A stretch of DNA of 64,000 nt from Oceaniferula marina (GCF_013391475.1 NZ_JACBAZ010000007.1:62001-126000); one strand, 5' to 3'; numbered from the stretch's first letter, positions 27,025 through 36,467 are shown. Numbers and translations are program-made. The notes: a model not told the origin generated them from the sequence alone.

Positions 27025-30000
27025 ATGAATCCAGATAGAGCAACATTGAATTTTCTTAACGGCTTCCCCGAGGAGGCTCGCAATAGAGGCGAGTCCCTTC
27101 AGGAGGAAGGCGCCGTGACCCAGATATTCGGAAACCACTTGTTTATCCAAGGTCGAGTCGAGGATGCCTCAGGAACGCATCGAACCAGCCTGCGCTTGCA
27201 GGGGAACCGATGGTTCGGTAGTTGTACCGCTGAGGATGAAATCGTCGCCGGGGCATGTATGTATGCCACGATGATGGAGCGGATGTACCGCGGAGAGGAT
27301 CTCCCGGAGAACCCGAACGAGTTTGACGACACCCCGATCATTGACGTGATCGAAGAAAAACTCGGGCGCGAGTTGGATGATAAAGAAGCGGATTTTGTCA
27401 ACAAGGTGGAAAAACGTTACCGGCGTTATGTGATCGAAGGAGAAATCCACGACCATGATTTGGTGCGATTGAACCCTCGTTGGGAGATTGTCAGCTATGA
27501 CCCGCTTGAGTTGTGGCCGATGCCTCCGGGGGATATTTTGGAATTTTGGAACTATATTGCGTATGCCTTCTATAAGAAGCGTTTGCCATATCCTGAGTTT
27601 TTGAATGCGGTGACCGATCTTGAGTCGGTTCAGAAGAAAATGCAGGAGTGGGAGCGGGAGCGCGAAGTTTCCGAGTGGTATGACCGGATTGAAAGTGTCA
27701 ACGAGCGCCCTCCGATTGATCAGCCGCAGCATGTCGAATTCCGTTTGCTGTCGACGATTAACGAGGCCCGGGTGGAATTCCGCGAGCCGAAAGGTGAGTG
27801 GCTGCCACTACGTGAAAAGGCCGACATCGACCGCTTCGTTGTGTTGTTTGACGACTCGGCATTGCGGATGAACTCGCAAAGCCAGTTGATCTGGGAACAG
27901 TTCCTGACCTATTACAGCAAGGAGGGCGATGCTCGCTTTGACTTGGATCAGGAAGAAGCATGCCAGTTCATGAACCGGATTTTCCGGCAACCTGCTCTCA
28001 AAGGGTACGTTGTGAACTTGGATGAGCGTGATTTCAAGGTGGTGGATGATGCCTTGTGCTGGATTTGTGAGGATGACGTCTATGCTCCTGATAGCTTCGC
28101 CTTGCAGTTGGTAACGGCGAAAGGTGAGTATGTTTCTCACTCTGTCCGCTTGCTGCCAGGGCGTGAAGTCCTTTATCAATCTGACGAGACGGTCTTCCCT
28201 GGTCCTCCTCGCTGGTTGAGCGAAACCGATATCCAACCGCGCTATCATATCCCCAAGGATGTGATCGACAGCTTGGAGGGGGTTGAGTTTTTACGTAAAA
28301 TCGGAGCCTCATTGCCAGAGTCCCTGCGTGCGAGGGTTACCGATTTGGACCTCTATCCACGCTTCAAGATGAAGATCGAACAAGGTCTGACGGCTGCCGA
28401 GACCGAGCACCTTGTGATCGATGTCCGCGCCCTGGAGAAAAAGGAGCGCCGGGAGGAAAAACGTATCAAGGATGAGTGGGAACTGGTATCCCAGCAGCCG
28501 GTCAAAGGCCGTCAGCTGCTTCGTTTTGCACGTGAAAAACTTTACCCCGTGCCGAATTTGCTCTCCCAAATGGGGCTGAGCTACGATGAGAAACTGGATG
28601 CGTTTAAGGCCCGGGTAACGAAGCTCTTCCCTGAGAAATTTGCCGAATGGGCCAAAGCATTGCCTGAGTCCGTCGTCGTCGAAATGGACGGCAAATTGCA
28701 GACCCTGATGGCTGACCCGGTAACGGCCGCGATCCGATTTGAGGTGGTGAACCAGGAAATTGACTGGTTTGACCTGCGGATCGTGATTGACGTTGAAGGG
28801 GTTACGTTGTCCAACGCCCAGATTCGTTCCCTGGTGGCTGCCCGTGGTGGCTACGTGCGGATGGATGACGGGGGCTGGATGCGACTTGAAATCAAGTTGG
28901 ATGCTGACCAGCGTGATGCCGTGACCCGATTGGGACTGGATCCGTTCGATCTGACCGGAGAAACCCACAGGATGCACGCACTGCAGCTATCGGATCCGAA
29001 AGCTGCCGAAGTCTTCGATCCGAAGGCTTGGAAGCGAATCAAGGACCGCTCCCGCGAAATTCAAATCGAAGTCGACGCCGAAGTTCCGAAGAACCTCAAC
29101 GCCACCCTGCGTCCATACCAGGTGGAAGGTTTCCGGTTCCTGGCTTATCTGGCAACCAACCGCTTTGGTGGATTGCTGGCTGATGACATGGGACTGGGTA
29201 AAACGATTCAGGCGATTACCTTCATGCTCTGGCTGCGTGAAAACTATGCTGCAGATAAAGGCAAGGGGGCAACGATCCCGCCATCTTTGGTGGTGTCTCC
29301 GAAGTCGGTGATCGATGTTTGGCAGTCGGAAGTTGAGAAATTTGCCCCGGGAACGAGAGTCAGGATCTTGCGGACACGTGACGATCTTGATTTGGATGCC
29401 TTGGGTAAGGACGTTGATTTGCTCGTTCTGAACTATGCCCAACTTCGTCTCTGCGGTGAGGAACTCAGCAAGGTGAAGTGGTTGGCGACGATTCTGGACG
29501 AAGGCCAGCAAATCAAGAACCCGGACTCCAAAGCTGCCAAGGCCGCCCGCGATCTCAACTCGATGAACCGTCTGGTTCTGACCGGTACTCCGATTGAGAA
29601 CCGTTTGATGGATATGTGGTCGCTGATGTCCTTTGCCATGCCGGGGGTTCTCGGTAGTCGGGCATACTTCAAAAAACGTTTTGATAAACGCAAGGACCCG
29701 AGTGCTCAAAGCCGATTGGCCTCTCGCTTGCGCCCATTCCTTTTGCGCCGGACCAAGCTCCAGGTGGCCAAGGATCTTCCGCCTCGGACCGAGGAAGAGG
29801 TGTTCTGCGAAATGGAAGGCGTGCAGTCCGAGCTTTACAAGGCAGAGCTCAAGCGGATTCAGAAAGCGTTGCTTGGATTCGAGTCCGACGAGGCGGTGAA
29901 GAAGAACTCCTTTGCCATTCTGCAAGGCTTGATGCGTTTGCGTCAGATTTGCTGTCACCCGGGATTGATTGATCCTAAGTTCCTCAAGGAGGAGAGTGCC

Positions 30001-30600
30001 AAGATGAATGCGCTGTTCTACTTGCTCGATCAGTTGCGCGAGGAGGGGCACAAGGTGCTGGTCTTCTCCCAGTTTGTGTCGATGCTCGATATCATCAAGG
30101 CCCGCCTTGAGGTGGAGAGTCGCCCCTTCCACTACCTGACGGGGCAAACCAAGGACCGGAAGGGTGAAATTGAGAGTTTCCAAACAACCAAGCAGCCCTC
30201 GGTGTTTATGCTTTCGCTGAAAGCTGGAGGCTCCGGTCTGAACCTGACTTCGGCATCTTACGTGATTTTGTATGATCCATGGTGGAACCCAGCTGTGGAA
30301 AATCAGGCAATTGACCGGACACACCGGATTGGTCAGAAAAACAAGGTGATTGCTTATCGTTTGCTGACCCGTGAAACGGTGGAAGAAAAAATCCGCGTGC
30401 TTCAGCATCAGAAAACCCAGCTGGTGACGAACGTTCTCGGTGATGAAGGTTTTGCCACAAGCCTGGAAATGGAGGATCTCGCCTTTATTCTTGGATCCGG
30501 AGGCAACTTCGAAGAAGAGGATGAAAACGCGGCATCAAGAAAAACCGCGAAAAAAGCAGCGAAAAAAGCGGCTAAAAAGGCAGCGAAAAAATCCGAGTAA
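27025..30600 (+). CDS. SNF2-family helicase with degenerate SWIM-like N-terminus and lysine-alanine tail
   Basis: A 1191-residue Swi2/Snf2 ATPase expected to translocate on double-stranded DNA and remodel protein-DNA complexes. The helicase core starts near residue 695: NATLRPYQVEGFRFL, motif I ADDMGLGKT, motif II DEGQ, motif III LTGTPIENR, then the C-lobe with VFSQFVSMLDII, SLKAGGSGLNLT and QAIDRTHRIGQ. The N-terminal region includes a segment around 25-80 resembling a SWIM domain, but the zinc-binding Cys/His are mostly missing (SCTAED...AGACMYA). The last about 22 residues are Lys/Ala-rich (TAKK AAKK repeats), resembling histone H1 tails. The frame is open from 26968, but those 19 extra residues look noncoding, so I prefer 27025. 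Confidence 0.9.
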   Translation: MNPDRATLNFLNGFPEEARNRGESLQEEGAVTQIFGNHLFIQGRVEDASGTHRTSLRLQGNRWFGSCTAEDEIVAGACMYATMMERMYRGEDLPENPNEFDDTPIIDVIEEKLGRELDDKEADFVNKVEKRYRRYVIEGEIHDHDLVRLNPRWEIVSYDPLELWPMPPGDILEFWNYIAYAFYKKRLPYPEFLNAVTDLESVQKKMQEWEREREVSEWYDRIESVNERPPIDQPQHVEFRLLSTINEARVEFREPKGEWLPLREKADIDRFVVLFDDSALRMNSQSQLIWEQFLTYYSKEGDARFDLDQEEACQFMNRIFRQPALKGYVVNLDERDFKVVDDALCWICEDDVYAPDSFALQLVTAKGEYVSHSVRLLPGREVLYQSDETVFPGPPRWLSETDIQPRYHIPKDVIDSLEGVEFLRKIGASLPESLRARVTDLDLYPRFKMKIEQGLTAAETEHLVIDVRALEKKERREEKRIKDEWELVSQQPVKGRQLLRFAREKLYPVPNLLSQMGLSYDEKLDAFKARVTKLFPEKFAEWAKALPESVVVEMDGKLQTLMADPVTAAIRFEVVNQEIDWFDLRIVIDVEGVTLSNAQIRSLVAARGGYVRMDDGGWMRLEIKLDADQRDAVTRLGLDPFDLTGETHRMHALQLSDPKAAEVFDPKAWKRIKDRSREIQIEVDAEVPKNLNATLRPYQVEGFRFLAYLATNRFGGLLADDMGLGKTIQAITFMLWLRENYAADKGKGATIPPSLVVSPKSVIDVWQSEVEKFAPGTRVRILRTRDDLDLDALGKDVDLLVLNYAQLRLCGEELSKVKWLATILDEGQQIKNPDSKAAKAARDLNSMNRLVLTGTPIENRLMDMWSLMSFAMPGVLGSRAYFKKRFDKRKDPSAQSRLASRLRPFLLRRTKLQVAKDLPPRTEEEVFCEMEGVQSELYKAELKRIQKALLGFESDEAVKKNSFAILQGLMRLRQICCHPGLIDPKFLKEESAKMNALFYLLDQLREEGHKVLVFSQFVSMLDIIKARLEVESRPFHYLTGQTKDRKGEIESFQTTKQPSVFMLSLKAGGSGLNLTSASYVILYDPWWNPAVENQAIDRTHRIGQKNKVIAYRLLTRETVEEKIRVLQHQKTQLVTNVLGDEGFATSLEMEDLAFILGSGGNFEEEDENAASRKTAKKAAKKAAKKAAKKSE

Positions 30601-30639
30601 ACCATTCAACAAAATGGCCAGCGCTGGCGAACCCGCTTC

Positions 30640-31038
30640 ATGAAGATGCAACCCGGTTCGTTCAGTCGCTGGCTCTTTTTTGTTTATGGCGTTGGGATGC
30701 TCGGACTGGTGGCCTTGGCCGATTTGGCGGGTGGTTTGATTCAGTGGCCACTGATCCAACGGATTCCATGGGGAGACAAGCTTGGCCATGTCCTTCTATT
30801 TGGCGGACTGGGCTTTTGTTTGAACTTATGGGTGGCAAGTGTCGAGTGTTTGCGCGGTAAGCATCTTTTGGTGACGGTGGGATTGCTGCTTGTCGTCACC
30901 CTTGAGGAGTTATCGCAGCGCTACTTGGTTCATCGGAATTTTGATTGGTATGATTTGCTTGCCAATCTACTGGGAATCCTGCTGTTTTCATGGCTCGCTT
31001 GCCGGGTGACTGCCTGGCGCCGGGAAAGCGGGGATTGA
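30640..31038 (+). CDS. VanZ-like integral membrane protein
   Basis: A 132-residue protein with about four transmembrane helices. DKLGHVLLFGGLGF after the first helix, TLEELSQRYL in the middle and FDWYDLLANLLGILL at the end match the VanZ pattern. VanZ confers low-level teicoplanin resistance in enterococci, but the many bacterial homologues are not tied to antibiotics. It starts 39 bp after the helicase gene and could be cotranscribed with it. Function here is unknown. Confidence 0.75.
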   Translation: MKMQPGSFSRWLFFVYGVGMLGLVALADLAGGLIQWPLIQRIPWGDKLGHVLLFGGLGFCLNLWVASVECLRGKHLLVTVGLLLVVTLEELSQRYLVHRNFDWYDLLANLLGILLFSWLACRVTAWRRESGD

Positions 31039-31069
31039 AACTTGGCCGATCGGGTGTATCACTCATGCT

Positions 31070-31312
31070 ATGAAGAGTTTTTTTGTGGCCTTGATGGCTC
31101 TGCTTTCAGCCTTGTACTTGCTGAATCCAACAGCAGGGGTGGATTTGATTCCTGATGTGCTTCCGATTATAGGAAATATTGATGAGGCGACGGCCATGGC
31201 GGTGTTTGTCGCTTGCTTGCGCTACTTCGGATATGATTTGTCCGGGTTCCTGGGCAAACGAAAGCAGTCCGGCGGGCAGAAGCATCGCGGGCAGACCGTT
31301 GATGTGGATTAA
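31070..31312 (+). CDS. DUF1232-like small membrane protein
   Basis: An 80-residue protein. The segment ALYLLNPTAGVDLIPDVLPIIGNIDEATAM resembles the DUF1232 consensus (hydrophobic helix, a P-DLIPD turn, then the second hydrophobic segment). The C-terminus is basic and hydrophilic, probably disordered. It follows the VanZ-like gene by 31 bp, on the same strand. Function unknown. Confidence 0.65.
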   Translation: MKSFFVALMALLSALYLLNPTAGVDLIPDVLPIIGNIDEATAMAVFVACLRYFGYDLSGFLGKRKQSGGQKHRGQTVDVD

Positions 31313-31344
31313 GGGTTCCTGCATTGGGGAGATGATCTCGGTGA

Positions 31345-31467
31345 TGCCTGCGGCGCTGACAGAACGGTCAGGATTTATCTTTTTCAAAGATCAAGGGGTG
31401 CCCAAAACCTATCGCTTCCTTCTTAAAAAATCCTGTAAATCCTCCTCAATCATGTGACCCCTGTCAG
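31345..31467. repeat. Dispersed GGATTTACAGG-type repeat, inverted arrangement
   Basis: GCCTGCGGCGCTGACAG at 31345-31361 recurs exactly at 37906-37922. The segment 31416-31467, read on the minus strand, matches 37916-37966 at about 45 of 51 positions, around the core GAGGATTTACAGGATT. Here the two parts face each other. Small hairpins lie within or next to it: ATCTTT-TTC-AAAGAT (31377-31391), TGTGAC...GTCACA (31453-31474) and AGGCT-GTT-AGCCT (31474-31486). Confidence 0.65.
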
Positions 31468-31572
31468 TGTCACAGGCTGTTAGCCTCTTGGGTATTCGTC
31501 CTGGGAGACGGTGGGCTCGGTTGATCTTGTCTCTAAGGGATTCGTGGTCTGATGCGTTACCAAGTTGGAACC

Positions 31573-32025
31573 ATGAAAAAGACATCCCTTAGCCAACTCG
31601 ACGAATCCTTGACCTCCGACGAACCTTGCTTGGATATTTCTTCGCTCATTGACGTCTGCTTTTTACTGCTCATCTACTTTTTAGTGACCACCACCATTCA
31701 GCCGCGGGAACAGGATCTGAAGATGGCTTTGCCACCAGTGATAGGTGATGCAAAATATCCTCAGACACCTATGATCATTGAGCTCCGGCAAGGGGGAGAG
31801 GTGGTCGTCAATCCCGGCGATGCTGCCGAGTTGTTTGATTCGGATGTCCATAACCGTAGCTTGCCCCAGTTGAAAAATCGATTGAGCCTCTTGTGTTCGC
31901 TGGGCGGCAATGATTTTCCAAGTGTGATGCTCCAGGTGCATGATGAAGTGCAGCAGCAGCGCTACATCGATGTGATCAATTGCCTTGCTGGTGCCGGAGT
32001 TCAGCACATTTCACTCCGTGATTGA
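31573..32025 (+). CDS. ExbD/TolR-like protein without a nearby ExbB partner
   Basis: A 150-residue protein with one N-terminal transmembrane helix preceded by the ExbD signature SSLIDVCFLLLIYFLV; D27 is the proton-relay aspartate expected in this family. The C-terminal periplasmic domain, about 95 residues, includes a late VMLQVHDEVQQQRYIDVINCLAGAG, matching the ExbD/TolR fold. ExbD-type proteins work with an ExbB/TolQ channel, and none is encoded in this window. The ATG at 31573 fits the family better than 31552. It precedes the prepilin genes by 135 bp. Confidence 0.8.
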   Translation: MKKTSLSQLDESLTSDEPCLDISSLIDVCFLLLIYFLVTTTIQPREQDLKMALPPVIGDAKYPQTPMIIELRQGGEVVVNPGDAAELFDSDVHNRSLPQLKNRLSLLCSLGGNDFPSVMLQVHDEVQQQRYIDVINCLAGAGVQHISLRD

Positions 32026-32160
32026 TTTACATTTAAAAATGAATCTCGGGTATGTCACTTCAATGTAATGACATTGAGACTTGCTTGGGGTAAAAAAAAG
32101 GTTAAGGTTGAGAAAAGGAGCTTCCATCGTGTGGAATTTTCCGTAACTTGCATTTCAACC

Positions 32161-32871
32161 ATGAATCGTAACCTGTCCCGATCTCCGTTTTCTCGTGTTC
32201 GTTCTTGTTTGCGGCCGTCAGGTGTGGTGCCGGCATTTACCTTGATTGAGATGCTGGTGGTGATTTCGATCATCGCAGTGCTCTTGACTGTCGGAGCCTT
32301 GGGCTTGAAGAACTTGTCGAGAGGTTCAGGCGTGAGCGCCGGACTTCCTGTCGCCGAAGCGGTTTTTGCCGAGGCCAGAGCCATCGCGATTGGTAAAGGG
32401 ACCAATTCCATGGTGCTGGTGCATGCCCAGAATGACAAGGATGATGAGCTGCATCGGGACCGCTATTTGCGTTATCTGGTGATTGCTTTTGAGCAGCTCG
32501 ATGATTCTGGAGAGCCAAATGGAACCTGGGAGATTGCATCCAGAGGGGTGAGCCTTCCCAAGGGAGTCTATTTCATGAAGGACTTGAGCGAACAAGGGGG
32601 GATGAACTTGAGTACCACAACGCTCCGCCTGCCCGGTAAGAGTGACTCCAAGTGCTATGTCTACCAGTTTAATGCCGAGGGCATGATGAGTGACCCCGAG
32701 CCTGATGAAAATGGAACCAACGTGCCTCGCTTTGTCATAGGTTCGGCTTCGTTACCACCTGGTGCTGAAGAACCCAGATTGGTGGGTAAAAACGTGGGTG
32801 GTTTTGTGGTTTGGCGCAGCGGGCGTACGTCCTTGTTTCGTCATCCCGAGCAAATCGATTCCAGCTTGTAA
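32161..32871 (+). CDS. Prepilin-like protein, GspH type
   Basis: A 236-residue type II secretion/type IV pilus-like pseudopilin. The processing motif is PA|FTLIEML, with Phe26 as first mature residue and Glu30 at position +5; the usual Gly before the cleavage site is Ala here. A hydrophobic helix (VVISIIAVLLTVGALGL) follows. The C-terminal part has KCYVYQFNAEGMM, as in GspH-type pseudopilins. It is the first of three consecutive prepilin genes, resembling the Verru_Chthon cassette type. The ATG at 32161 is chosen since the 31 residues upstream show no coding character. Confidence 0.8.
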   Translation: MNRNLSRSPFSRVRSCLRPSGVVPAFTLIEMLVVISIIAVLLTVGALGLKNLSRGSGVSAGLPVAEAVFAEARAIAIGKGTNSMVLVHAQNDKDDELHRDRYLRYLVIAFEQLDDSGEPNGTWEIASRGVSLPKGVYFMKDLSEQGGMNLSTTTLRLPGKSDSKCYVYQFNAEGMMSDPEPDENGTNVPRFVIGSASLPPGAEEPRLVGKNVGGFVVWRSGRTSLFRHPEQIDSSL

Positions 32872-32937
32872 TTTTATGCCCTATTCCGGCACTCTTCATT
32901 TTCCGATTTAGTCCAAACTACCACTGATTGACACACT

Positions 32938-33732
32938 ATGAATAAACCAGTTTTAACGATGTCCCGTCGCAGCAACCATCAAGGTTTCACCTTGGTTGAG
33001 ACGGTGATAGCCATGGGTATCATTACGATTATGATAACGGCGTTCATGGCGGCATTTGGCCCTGCTGTTAAAGGAATTCAGAAATCGATCTCTGCCAAAG
33101 AGGCAAATCGTTTGGCTACCACGCTGGAATATGAGCTTTCGATTCTACGTTTTGAGGAAGAAAATTCGGATGGCGCCGAGTATACCACAGCCTTTGAAAA
33201 GGCCTTTGAGTGGATCGAAGAGTCAGGAACCAATGACCGCGACAGCTATATTCTGCTTTACCAATATCGTGGTGACCCGGATAAGGTGCGCGATGATGGA
33301 TCGCTTGAACCACAGGCGGATAAGAGTAAACAACTTCCCGGTAGCGATTACGTTTTGCAGTCAGTCGTGCGCCGTCTGGGGGATGACAAGGTGAGTGAAG
33401 AATTGCAGCCCGGCATTGTGGAAGGTCGCGTATTTTTTGTTCGCATGACCCAGCTGGTTTTCGACAATGGAGAGCTTAAGCTGGCCGGACAGGACGGCGT
33501 TCCCGGAGGTCTTGGGCAGATTATTGATCCTACGGAACCTCGCGATACCGTCACGGATCACACCGATTACCCTGAGGCCACCATTGCGTTTCAGGCTCAG
33601 TTTTATGTCTTGAAAAGCAGCGTTTACAGCTACGTAAACGGCACCTTTGACTTGGACGATGATAATAATGATGGTCACCCCGATGCCACGGGAAAACCTG
33701 CATTTGTTCGCAATATGGCGGTCCGCCGATAA
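32938..33732 (+). CDS. Prepilin-like protein, second of the cassette
   Basis: A 264-residue protein with the prepilin signal QG|FTLVETVIAMGI: Gly16/Phe17 cleavage and Glu21 at +5, then a hydrophobic helix. The rest is rich in Asp and Glu and lacks recognisable domains; a late stretch FDLDDDNNDGHPDA looks like a calcium-binding loop. It lies 66 bp after the GspH-like gene and 39 bp before the next prepilin gene. It resembles the second member of the Verru_Chthon-type cassette, recalled from memory and not verified. Confidence 0.75.
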   Translation: MNKPVLTMSRRSNHQGFTLVETVIAMGIITIMITAFMAAFGPAVKGIQKSISAKEANRLATTLEYELSILRFEEENSDGAEYTTAFEKAFEWIEESGTNDRDSYILLYQYRGDPDKVRDDGSLEPQADKSKQLPGSDYVLQSVVRRLGDDKVSEELQPGIVEGRVFFVRMTQLVFDNGELKLAGQDGVPGGLGQIIDPTEPRDTVTDHTDYPEATIAFQAQFYVLKSSVYSYVNGTFDLDDDNNDGHPDATGKPAFVRNMAVRR

Positions 33733-33771
33733 GGCCACCCTTTTACCCGCATTAGTACCTAACAAACGATT

Positions 33772-34674
33772 ATGAGAACCAAACGACTTCAGCCTGGTTT
33801 CACCTTGATTGAGCTTCTTGTGGCGATGTCTATCACTGTGATATTGCTCGGTGTGCTTGTTTATATGACCGGCATTTCCATGGATACCTATAAGGATAAG
33901 CGAAACGAGGTACGTGCATCCCGTCAGGCCAAGGAGGCGATTGAGGCCGTGGCCAAGGATTTGGAAAGTATGGTTTCCCGGCGGGACGGCAATACTTACG
34001 AGTGGTTGTATGCTGGCAAGGAGACCAACGCTCAGATGGGGCCAGCCCAAAAAGAGATTACCAATACGAGTCATCTGATTTTCTTCACCGGGGCCACAGA
34101 CCGTTATAATGGAGAAATTGGGAAAGATGGCGTCGACAAAGGTGGGGATGTCTCTGCTGTGAGTTATCGTTTGGTCTATCGCGACCAGATAGGGGATACC
34201 GACGATGAGGAGTATGCTGTATTTTCCTTATACCGCAATCTGGTGGATCCAGATGAAGCTTTTGATATTCTGGCTGTCGATGACTTGCAGGCAGAGTACT
34301 CAACGCGCTTTAAAAGTTCGGATTTACAGGCATCCAATTTTTTGGTGGAGAACATCTATGAATTCACGGTTACTTTCCTTGTGGAATACACACCTGTGGG
34401 TGAAACCTCGACAAAGATCGAGCGGGTGACCATGCGGGAGAGTACGGGTGGCTACACTTCCGTTCGATTGAAGGGGAATGAGCTGGTCGCTACCAAAGGA
34501 GCAGGGCAGAACACGGATATTTTGAATGGTCAGATTGTGGGCGCTGAGGTCAGTATTACGGTGCTGACCGATCATGGCCTCACCTTGGCGAAACGTTCGG
34601 CCATGACTCGGGATGATTTGATTCGCAAGCACTCCTATCACTACACCAAGACCATCAACACTCCACGTCCGTAG
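33772..34674 (+). CDS. Prepilin-like protein, PilW/GspJ type
   Basis: A 300-residue protein starting MRTKRLQPG|FTLIELLVAMSI: Gly9/Phe10 cleavage and Glu14 at +5, then a hydrophobic helix. Its length and the order of predicted strands suit a GspJ/PilW minor pseudopilin. It is the last of three prepilin genes; the next gene is on the other strand. A fourth, large member (Verru_Chthon A type) that I would expect in a complete cassette is not present. No pilus ATPase, platform protein or prepilin peptidase is in the window. Confidence 0.75.
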   Translation: MRTKRLQPGFTLIELLVAMSITVILLGVLVYMTGISMDTYKDKRNEVRASRQAKEAIEAVAKDLESMVSRRDGNTYEWLYAGKETNAQMGPAQKEITNTSHLIFFTGATDRYNGEIGKDGVDKGGDVSAVSYRLVYRDQIGDTDDEEYAVFSLYRNLVDPDEAFDILAVDDLQAEYSTRFKSSDLQASNFLVENIYEFTVTFLVEYTPVGETSTKIERVTMRESTGGYTSVRLKGNELVATKGAGQNTDILNGQIVGAEVSITVLTDHGLTLAKRSAMTRDDLIRKHSYHYTKTINTPRP

Positions 34675-34729
34675 AGCGGGGTATGATTTTTCCGGTCGTT
34701 TGACCAAAGTGGTCCTACCGGTTCAGTGC

Positions 34730-34752
34730 CGGGAGAAGTCCCGTGTTTTTTT
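34730..34752 (+). terminator. Terminator after the prepilin genes
   Basis: CGGGA-GAAG-TCCCG forms a 5-bp stem with a four-base loop, followed by TG and a run of eight Ts. Just before it, at 34692-34721, CCGGT/ACCGG can form another stem. Confidence 0.65.
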
Positions 34753-34862
34753 ACGGTGGAGGGCATTCGATGAATCGACTGGCCCCGTGGTTTCAGTGTG
34801 TTGTCTGCATAGGTCTGGAACTGAAAACTTCAAGCTCCTGAATGCGCTTCCGCGGATTCAGC

Positions 34863-36467
34863 TTATTCCAAACTGAAGCTTGCTGACTGGCTGTTGTTGG
34901 CAGGGTTGGAATCTGCTTCCTGGGTTCCTACACTGGAACTGACGGATGTTGACGCGCCATCGTAGGGGATGAGGACTGGGATTTTGAAGGTTTGGATGTC
35001 ACCGGGTGGCAGGCTGCTGATGTTGAGGTTTTTGGTTCCTGATGAGGTGGTGATGCTTACCGGGCTGTTGATGAGGGTTTCGGTTCCACGGTTTTGAATG
35101 GTGACCCAAATTTCAGGAAGATTGGCAGGGCTGTTGGCTGGGATCAGTAGCTGGCTGCTGATTGCGGCATCATAGATTCCCGGGGTGTCGTGGTTCATGA
35201 CCCGGCCAAGGTCGAGTGTTCCCTCTCCGTATTGAGCGTCAGGGCCGGGGTATCCGGCATCGTTGCTGAGCTGCGTAACCAAGTTTGCCGCATCCTGGGC
35301 GCTCATTTCCGGGTTTTCTGACAGGGTGGCCGCAATGGCTCCACTGATGAAGGGCGCACTGGCAGAGGTTCCCGAAAAGCGGGTTAATTGTTCGGTTCCC
35401 CAGGCGGCGTTCACTTCGTAACCCGGAGCCGTGATGTTCAGCTGATCATGGCTATTGGAAAAATCGAGATGGGCTCCTCCTTGTTCTACCGCCCCTACGG
35501 CGATGACTCCGGGATAGGCTGCTGGAAAGGCCAGGGTGTCGAGTCCTTCATTGCCTGCTGATGCCACAATCACAGCACCATGGTCCTGCGCATACTGCAC
35601 CGCATCCGCCACCATGGAGCTGTCGCCATAGGATCCCATGGAAATGTTGATCACGCTCGCCCCGCCGTCGACGGCTTGAATGATTCCTTCTGCCAGGGTG
35701 AACGAATTGGAGGTCCCGGATTCGTCGGAAATACGAATGGAAAGGATATCTGATGCTGGCGCAACACCCGGGGTGAGAGGGTGGTCACCTGAAATGATCG
35801 AAGCCACTGCTGTTCCGTGGCCAAGCTGGCTGCTGCCTTCTGCCAAGGCAGAGAGTTCGATGTGAGTGACATTGCCCTGAAGGGCGATGTGTTGGTTTAC
35901 TCCCGAGTCGAGGACGGCGACGGTCACCCCTTGGCCCCAGCTGCTGTTGTCAGCGGAAACGCCGAGCCAAGCCAGAGCATTGGCGCCAAAACCGGAAGCT
36001 CCTGGTTGAGCACTTGCCGATGGTGGCGGGGGGATGTTGACGACGTAGTTGTAGCCGCTTTCCGCTCCTTCGATGTCCCCTAAATGATCAAGATCACTGG
36101 TCCGAATGCGTATGGCTTTCAGGATGTCGGAGTGCCCAAGAATGGTCAGACCTTGTTGCTTCGCCTTGTTAAGGAATGCCTGGTAGGAGGCATCGTCTTT
36201 GAAGCGGAGGATTCGCTCGTTCCCAATGGCTCCAGGCGGAATGTCTTGCGTTGCACTCGCTTCGTGGCTGCGGGGATAGCCCCGACTCAAGGGTTTGGAG
36301 GCTGCCAGCGGGGATGCTTGGGGTTTGAGTGGTGGTTTTGTCTGGTCGCTCTTGATCTTGGCCTGGTTTTCATCGTTTCGGAGTTGCTGGTAAGCGACAC
36401 CCGCCCCCAGCAGGGCAACAAGGCTCATGGCGAGGAATAGCGGGCGTTGACTCTTGGTTTTGGACAT
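34863..36467 (-). CDS. Exported subtilisin-like (S8) serine protease
   Basis: A 534-residue protease. After an N-terminal signal or anchor helix (LFLAMSLVALLGAGVAY, about 10-26) and a proline-rich linker, a propeptide-like region spans roughly 80-145. The catalytic domain holds Asp187 (VAVLDSGV), His217 (GHGTAVAS), oxyanion Asn306 (SAGNEG) and Ser368 (GTSASAPF): a complete triad. The last about 100 residues resemble a CARDB-like beta domain (IWVTIQNRGTETL). It acts outside the cytoplasm on unknown proteins. Its tail faces the prepilin cassette. Confidence 0.9.
   Translation of the reverse strand: MSKTKSQRPLFLAMSLVALLGAGVAYQQLRNDENQAKIKSDQTKPPLKPQASPLAASKPLSRGYPRSHEASATQDIPPGAIGNERILRFKDDASYQAFLNKAKQQGLTILGHSDILKAIRIRTSDLDHLGDIEGAESGYNYVVNIPPPPSASAQPGASGFGANALAWLGVSADNSSWGQGVTVAVLDSGVNQHIALQGNVTHIELSALAEGSSQLGHGTAVASIISGDHPLTPGVAPASDILSIRISDESGTSNSFTLAEGIIQAVDGGASVINISMGSYGDSSMVADAVQYAQDHGAVIVASAGNEGLDTLAFPAAYPGVIAVGAVEQGGAHLDFSNSHDQLNITAPGYEVNAAWGTEQLTRFSGTSASAPFISGAIAATLSENPEMSAQDAANLVTQLSNDAGYPGPDAQYGEGTLDLGRVMNHDTPGIYDAAISSQLLIPANSPANLPEIWVTIQNRGTETLINSPVSITTSSGTKNLNISSLPPGDIQTFKIPVLIPYDGASTSVSSSVGTQEADSNPANNSQSASFSLE

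Noticed and set aside
28987-30408. 473-codon open frame on the minus strand within the SNF2 gene
   Set aside because: It lies entirely antisense to a well-supported helicase with all motifs; composition (His, Gln and Leu rich) is that of a shadow frame.
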